Shown: piece after piece, positions 61,639-64,000 of the stretch
Position numbering within the stretch: position 1 is the first letter of the stretch
Layout of the letters: the number at the start of each line of letters is the position of its first letter
NCBI GenBank assembly: GCA_025451235.1
Contig: JANWKT010000044.1
Span: forward strand, 1 to 64,000
Direction: 5' to 3'
DNA: 64,000 nt
Origin: Flavobacteriales bacterium
GTDB lineage: Bacteria > Bacteroidota > Bacteroidia > CAIKAF01
The notes under the pieces: generated by a model
Database searches by the model: none
Told to the model about the DNA's origin: nothing
The model's input: the letters and a program-made list of their open reading frames with translations, nothing else
Position numbers and translations under genes: made by a program

Positions 61639-61646
61639 TAGATTTG
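61639..61646 (+). promoter_or_regulatory. -7 promoter box for the Crp/Fnr regulator
   Basis: TAGATTTG is a full TAnnTTTG match, 29 bases before the ATG. It overlaps an inverted repeat ATCTAA-(6)-TTAGAT at 61626-61643, a possible operator. Confidence 0.6.
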
Positions 61647-61674
61647 TTCGATTTTTACCTCTTAACCTTGAAAT

Positions 61675-62370
61675 ATGTTGAACCCGGTTAGCGATTGTGA
61701 AACGGGGGTAGAGAAGCCCCTATGTATTACGAATTGCCTAAACCAAGATGAAAAAGAATTTTTTGATAGGGAAAAAGTCTCCAGAACCTATAAAAAAGGA
61801 GAATATATCTATCGAGCAGGCTTCAGTGCCTCTGACTTTGTAATGATCTACGAAGGAGTAGTGAAAATTACACGTCAGAAAAACGGCGGGGAAGAATATT
61901 TGCTGGATTTTAGAAAAGGCAATGACCTTATCGGACTTGAATCTATTATTGACAATAATCGTTACGAAAGTTCTGCTATTGCGTTTACCGATGTTACCAT
62001 TTACATTATCAAACGCGAAGTGATCCTTTCTCTCATTCAGCAAAACCCTGAAGCCAATAAATTTTTATTTCAATCTTTTGTTTCCAGTACCTCTTCTTTG
62101 TTACGTCGCATCCAGGATCTTTCCGAAGGATTGGCACAAGTAAGATTAGGACGCACCTTACATATGCTCTATCATTATATTCCAGAGTTCAAGGAAAAAG
62201 GATTGATCATTAAAAGAGATGAGCTGGCAGAAATTTCCGGGATCTCCAGGGAAACAGTTTCCAGGGGACTTTCCATCCTGAAAGAAAAAAAGATCATCAG
62301 TATTGTGAACCGTCGTATTCATTTGCTGGATGAAAAAAGAATAGATAAATTATCTCATTCAAAAAACTAA
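61675..62370 (+). CDS. Crp/Fnr-family transcriptional regulator
   Basis: A 231-residue regulator. The cyclic-nucleotide-binding-like beta roll (about 25-140), a dimer helix and a winged helix-turn-helix (about 175-225) are visible. The recognition helix ISRETVSRGLSIL has the SRETVxR pattern of CRP, in which Arg and Glu read TGTGA. This fits the TGTGA-N6-TCACA sites on either side of the gene. Three cysteines in the first 21 residues (C8, C17 and C21) could bind a metal or Fe-S cluster as in Fnr, but the spacing differs. The effector is unknown; HcpR-type nitrosative-stress sensing is one possibility. Confidence 0.93.
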   Translation: MLNPVSDCETGVEKPLCITNCLNQDEKEFFDREKVSRTYKKGEYIYRAGFSASDFVMIYEGVVKITRQKNGGEEYLLDFRKGNDLIGLESIIDNNRYESSAIAFTDVTIYIIKREVILSLIQQNPEANKFLFQSFVSSTSSLLRRIQDLSEGLAQVRLGRTLHMLYHYIPEFKEKGLIIKRDELAEISGISRETVSRGLSILKEKKIISIVNRRIHLLDEKRIDKLSHSKN

Positions 62371-62387
62371 ACAGCCTGGTTTCTCTT

Positions 62388-62403
62388 CGTGACGTATATC
62401 ACA
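62388..62403. promoter_or_regulatory. CRP-type operator before the receiver-like gene
   Basis: CGTGACGTATATCACA matches TGTGA-N6-TCACA except for the first base. It is centred 82 bases before the ATG at 62478. Confidence 0.65.
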
Positions 62404-62477
62404 TAATCCGGTGTATTTCATCCTGTTATATATAAAGTGGACTGCTTAATTTAGCTGCTCACTTAACCACAGGGCAT

Positions 62478-62873
62478 ATGCTTCAACAATATGTTTTTAT
62501 TTATCTCATTGGCGAGAATGAAGAGGAGAACAAAACCTATAAGGAAAGGATAAAATCGTTCATCATTAATGCGGTGGTTGAAACCTATAAGAACAGTTTA
62601 ATTGCATTCAATGCCTTGAGAAGTGATTCGGTTTCGGGCCGTCAACCTGATATTATTTTGCTCGATCAGCACCAAGTAAAAAAACATGGATTTAATTTCC
62701 TGGAAGAATATAAAGATGCCGAATTCCTCGATATAAAAAAGACCAAATTATATCTTCTTTCTTCTCCACATTCTCCCCTCCTCGATCACCTCATCATTGC
62801 TGATCCTCTCATGATAACCACCATCCCCAAGCCTCTCACCGAGGAGGAAATTGAAAAGTTGATCGAGTATTAA
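62478..62873 (+). CDS. Stand-alone degenerate response-regulator receiver
   Basis: The 131-residue product has a probable CheY-like fold. Asp63 in DIILLDQHQ occupies the phospho-acceptor position, Ser95/Ser96 the Thr/Ser position and Lys118 in TTIPKPLTEEE the conserved Lys. The N-terminal acidic pair of the usual motif is replaced by GENEEE, so phosphorylation chemistry may be altered. The assignment rests on this pattern only and needs a fold search. It has no output domain. A CRP-type site upstream suggests control by the preceding regulator. Confidence 0.65.
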   Translation: MLQQYVFIYLIGENEEENKTYKERIKSFIINAVVETYKNSLIAFNALRSDSVSGRQPDIILLDQHQVKKHGFNFLEEYKDAEFLDIKKTKLYLLSSPHSPLLDHLIIADPLMITTIPKPLTEEEIEKLIEY

Positions 62874-62941
62874 AACCCTCTTACTTTTTTCGATACCACT
62901 CCCGCTGAATACATGATTCTCGCAGCTGCGCTTAGCAGGTA

Positions 62942-64000
62942 TCAATCAAACGCCAATTGCATCTTCCTTACCCTCTCCTCCAAACTCTCATTCGTATAAC
63001 TCTCCCTGATCCTTTCCACCATAATCGGATAAGCAAATGGAGTTAACCGCTCAGGGTATTTCAGTACAATGTTTTGTCGCTGGATCCTCTCCAAGGCATT
63101 TCTCATTCGGGTTTGCTCCAACTGGAATTCGAATACCTCTTCATACGCTTGTCGAAGTAAAAGATGGTTAGGTTCATGTTCCGTAAACACTTCAAAAAAC
63201 AATTGACTGCTCGATTGCAAATGTTTATCTGCTTTATAATTTCCTGGGAATCCGGTAAACACCAGCCCACCTATGGTGGCTATGTCACGGAATTTACGCC
63301 GCGCCATTTGGTTACTGTTAATGCTGGCTTGAATATCGGTCAATAAATGTTCGGTAGAAAATATATCCGAATCAATGGCAAGTTCGATGGGAATATCCTG
63401 ATCGGATAACAATTCAAAACCATAATCATTCATGGCAATGGAAAAAGAAAATTTACCGATATGCCCCAGGCGATGGGCCAATAGGGCGGCCATTCCTTCA
63501 TGTACGAACCGGCCTTCGAACGGATAGCAAAGTAAATGGGTACCTTCCTCGGTGGTGAATTTTTCGATGAGGAATTCATTTTCTCCCGGCACGATGCTGA
63601 TCTCTTTCTGGATGTCGAACAAAGGCATCAAAGCCCTTAGTTCAATATGTTCACTGGAACTGGAAGCTTCATAAATTTTCTGCCGCAATACATCTCCCAA
63701 TTGGGCCGATAAAGGTAAACGTCCACCACCCCAGCTGGGGATCATTCCTTTTTTGGCCGGTGATTTACGAACATAACCTGTCATCCCTTCTATTTTTATC
63801 AACTCCAAATTGATCCCGGCAAGGTTAAAAACGTCACCAGGCATGAGGCGACTGATAAAACTTTCTTCAATGCTGCCTATATTTTTTCCACCTAAATATT
63901 TTACACGGATCATTACATCGCTTACGATGGTGCCAATGGAAAGCCGGTGTCGCTGGGCGATCCGTCTATCTTCTACTTTTATCAATCCATTTTCAAAAAC
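62942..64000 (-). CDS. Lhr-type DEXH helicase, C-terminal part (runs off the window)
   Basis: The frame is open to the window edge, so the 5' part with the ATPase motifs is missing. The visible 352 residues match the C-terminal winged-helix and accessory region of the ligase-associated, DNA-damage-response DEXH box helicase (Lhr) group: DRRIAQRHRLSIGTIVSD, KNIGSIEESFISRLMPGDVF, KKGMIPSWGGGRLPLS and TGFPGNYKADKHLQSSSQLFF. These enzymes unwind DNA or RNA-DNA hybrids and often sit beside a DNA ligase and a nuclease. The other genes of that set would be outside this window. Confidence 0.85.
   Translation of the reverse strand, partial: VFENGLIKVEDRRIAQRHRLSIGTIVSDVMIRVKYLGGKNIGSIEESFISRLMPGDVFNLAGINLELIKIEGMTGYVRKSPAKKGMIPSWGGGRLPLSAQLGDVLRQKIYEASSSSEHIELRALMPLFDIQKEISIVPGENEFLIEKFTTEEGTHLLCYPFEGRFVHEGMAALLAHRLGHIGKFSFSIAMNDYGFELLSDQDIPIELAIDSDIFSTEHLLTDIQASINSNQMARRKFRDIATIGGLVFTGFPGNYKADKHLQSSSQLFFEVFTEHEPNHLLLRQAYEEVFEFQLEQTRMRNALERIQRQNIVLKYPERLTPFAYPIMVERIRESYTNESLEERVRKMQLAFD

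Overview
The window is about 64 kb of an ordinary, gene-dense chromosome from a member of the Bacteroidota, most likely a gliding or surface-associated relative of the Chitinophagales/Sphingobacteriales. The evidence is internal. It carries gldD and gldE beside ssb, four proteins with type IX secretion (T9SS) C-terminal sorting domains, an alternative complex III (act) operon joined to a cytochrome oxidase, DUF349 and DUF4412 proteins, and many Bacteroidota-type -7 promoter boxes (TAnnTTTG) a short distance before start codons. I see no insertion sequence, prophage, CRISPR array or rRNA.

Layout. 0.2-4.3 kb: a tight plus-strand operon of two small paralogous Cys-motif proteins, a seven-helix membrane protein, a histidine kinase and a LuxR-type response regulator, followed by an unknown membrane-anchored protein. 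This is the best candidate here for an undescribed system. 4.3-7.8 kb: an M28/PDZ peptidase and two tandem paralogous exported proteins. 8-19.5 kb: housekeeping (DUF349 protein, dusB, metF, bacilliredoxin, dihydroorotase, an ABC exporter pair) plus a RemB/Wzi-like barrel and a small repeat protein. 19.6-23 kb: a DUF4412 protein and the ssb-gldE-gldD operon. 23-25 kb: ridA, and metB under a SAM-I riboswitch. 25-29 kb: T9SS cargo. 29.5-32.2 kb: a LytS/LytTR-type two-component pair. 32.3-33.6 kb: a histone-H1-like SWIB protein, a 210-bp array of helically phased A/T tracts, and tRNA-Arg(CCU). 33.8-40 kb: a lipoprotein, two amino-acid permeases, an SxxK hydrolase and a coiled-coil lipoprotein. 40-47 kb: metG with a small membrane protein, and two more T9SS cargo proteins. 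47-59 kb: the actABCDEF-ctaCD respiratory operon on the minus strand. 59-61.3 kb: mscS-corA. 61.5-64 kb: a Crp/Fnr regulator with a perfect TGTGA-N6-TCACA site upstream, a degenerate receiver protein behind a second such site, and the C-terminal part of an Lhr-type helicase running off the window end.

How the genes work together. The act-cta operon forms a quinol-to-oxygen chain: quinol is oxidised by ActC/ActF, electrons pass through ActB Fe-S centres and ActA/ActE haems to the oxidase CuA centre. The Gld proteins support the T9SS/gliding machinery that would export the sorting-domain proteins seen here. The SAM riboswitch places the PLP enzyme in methionine biosynthesis. Intergenic spaces hold several families of short palindromic repeats, and one copy has become the 3' end of gldE.
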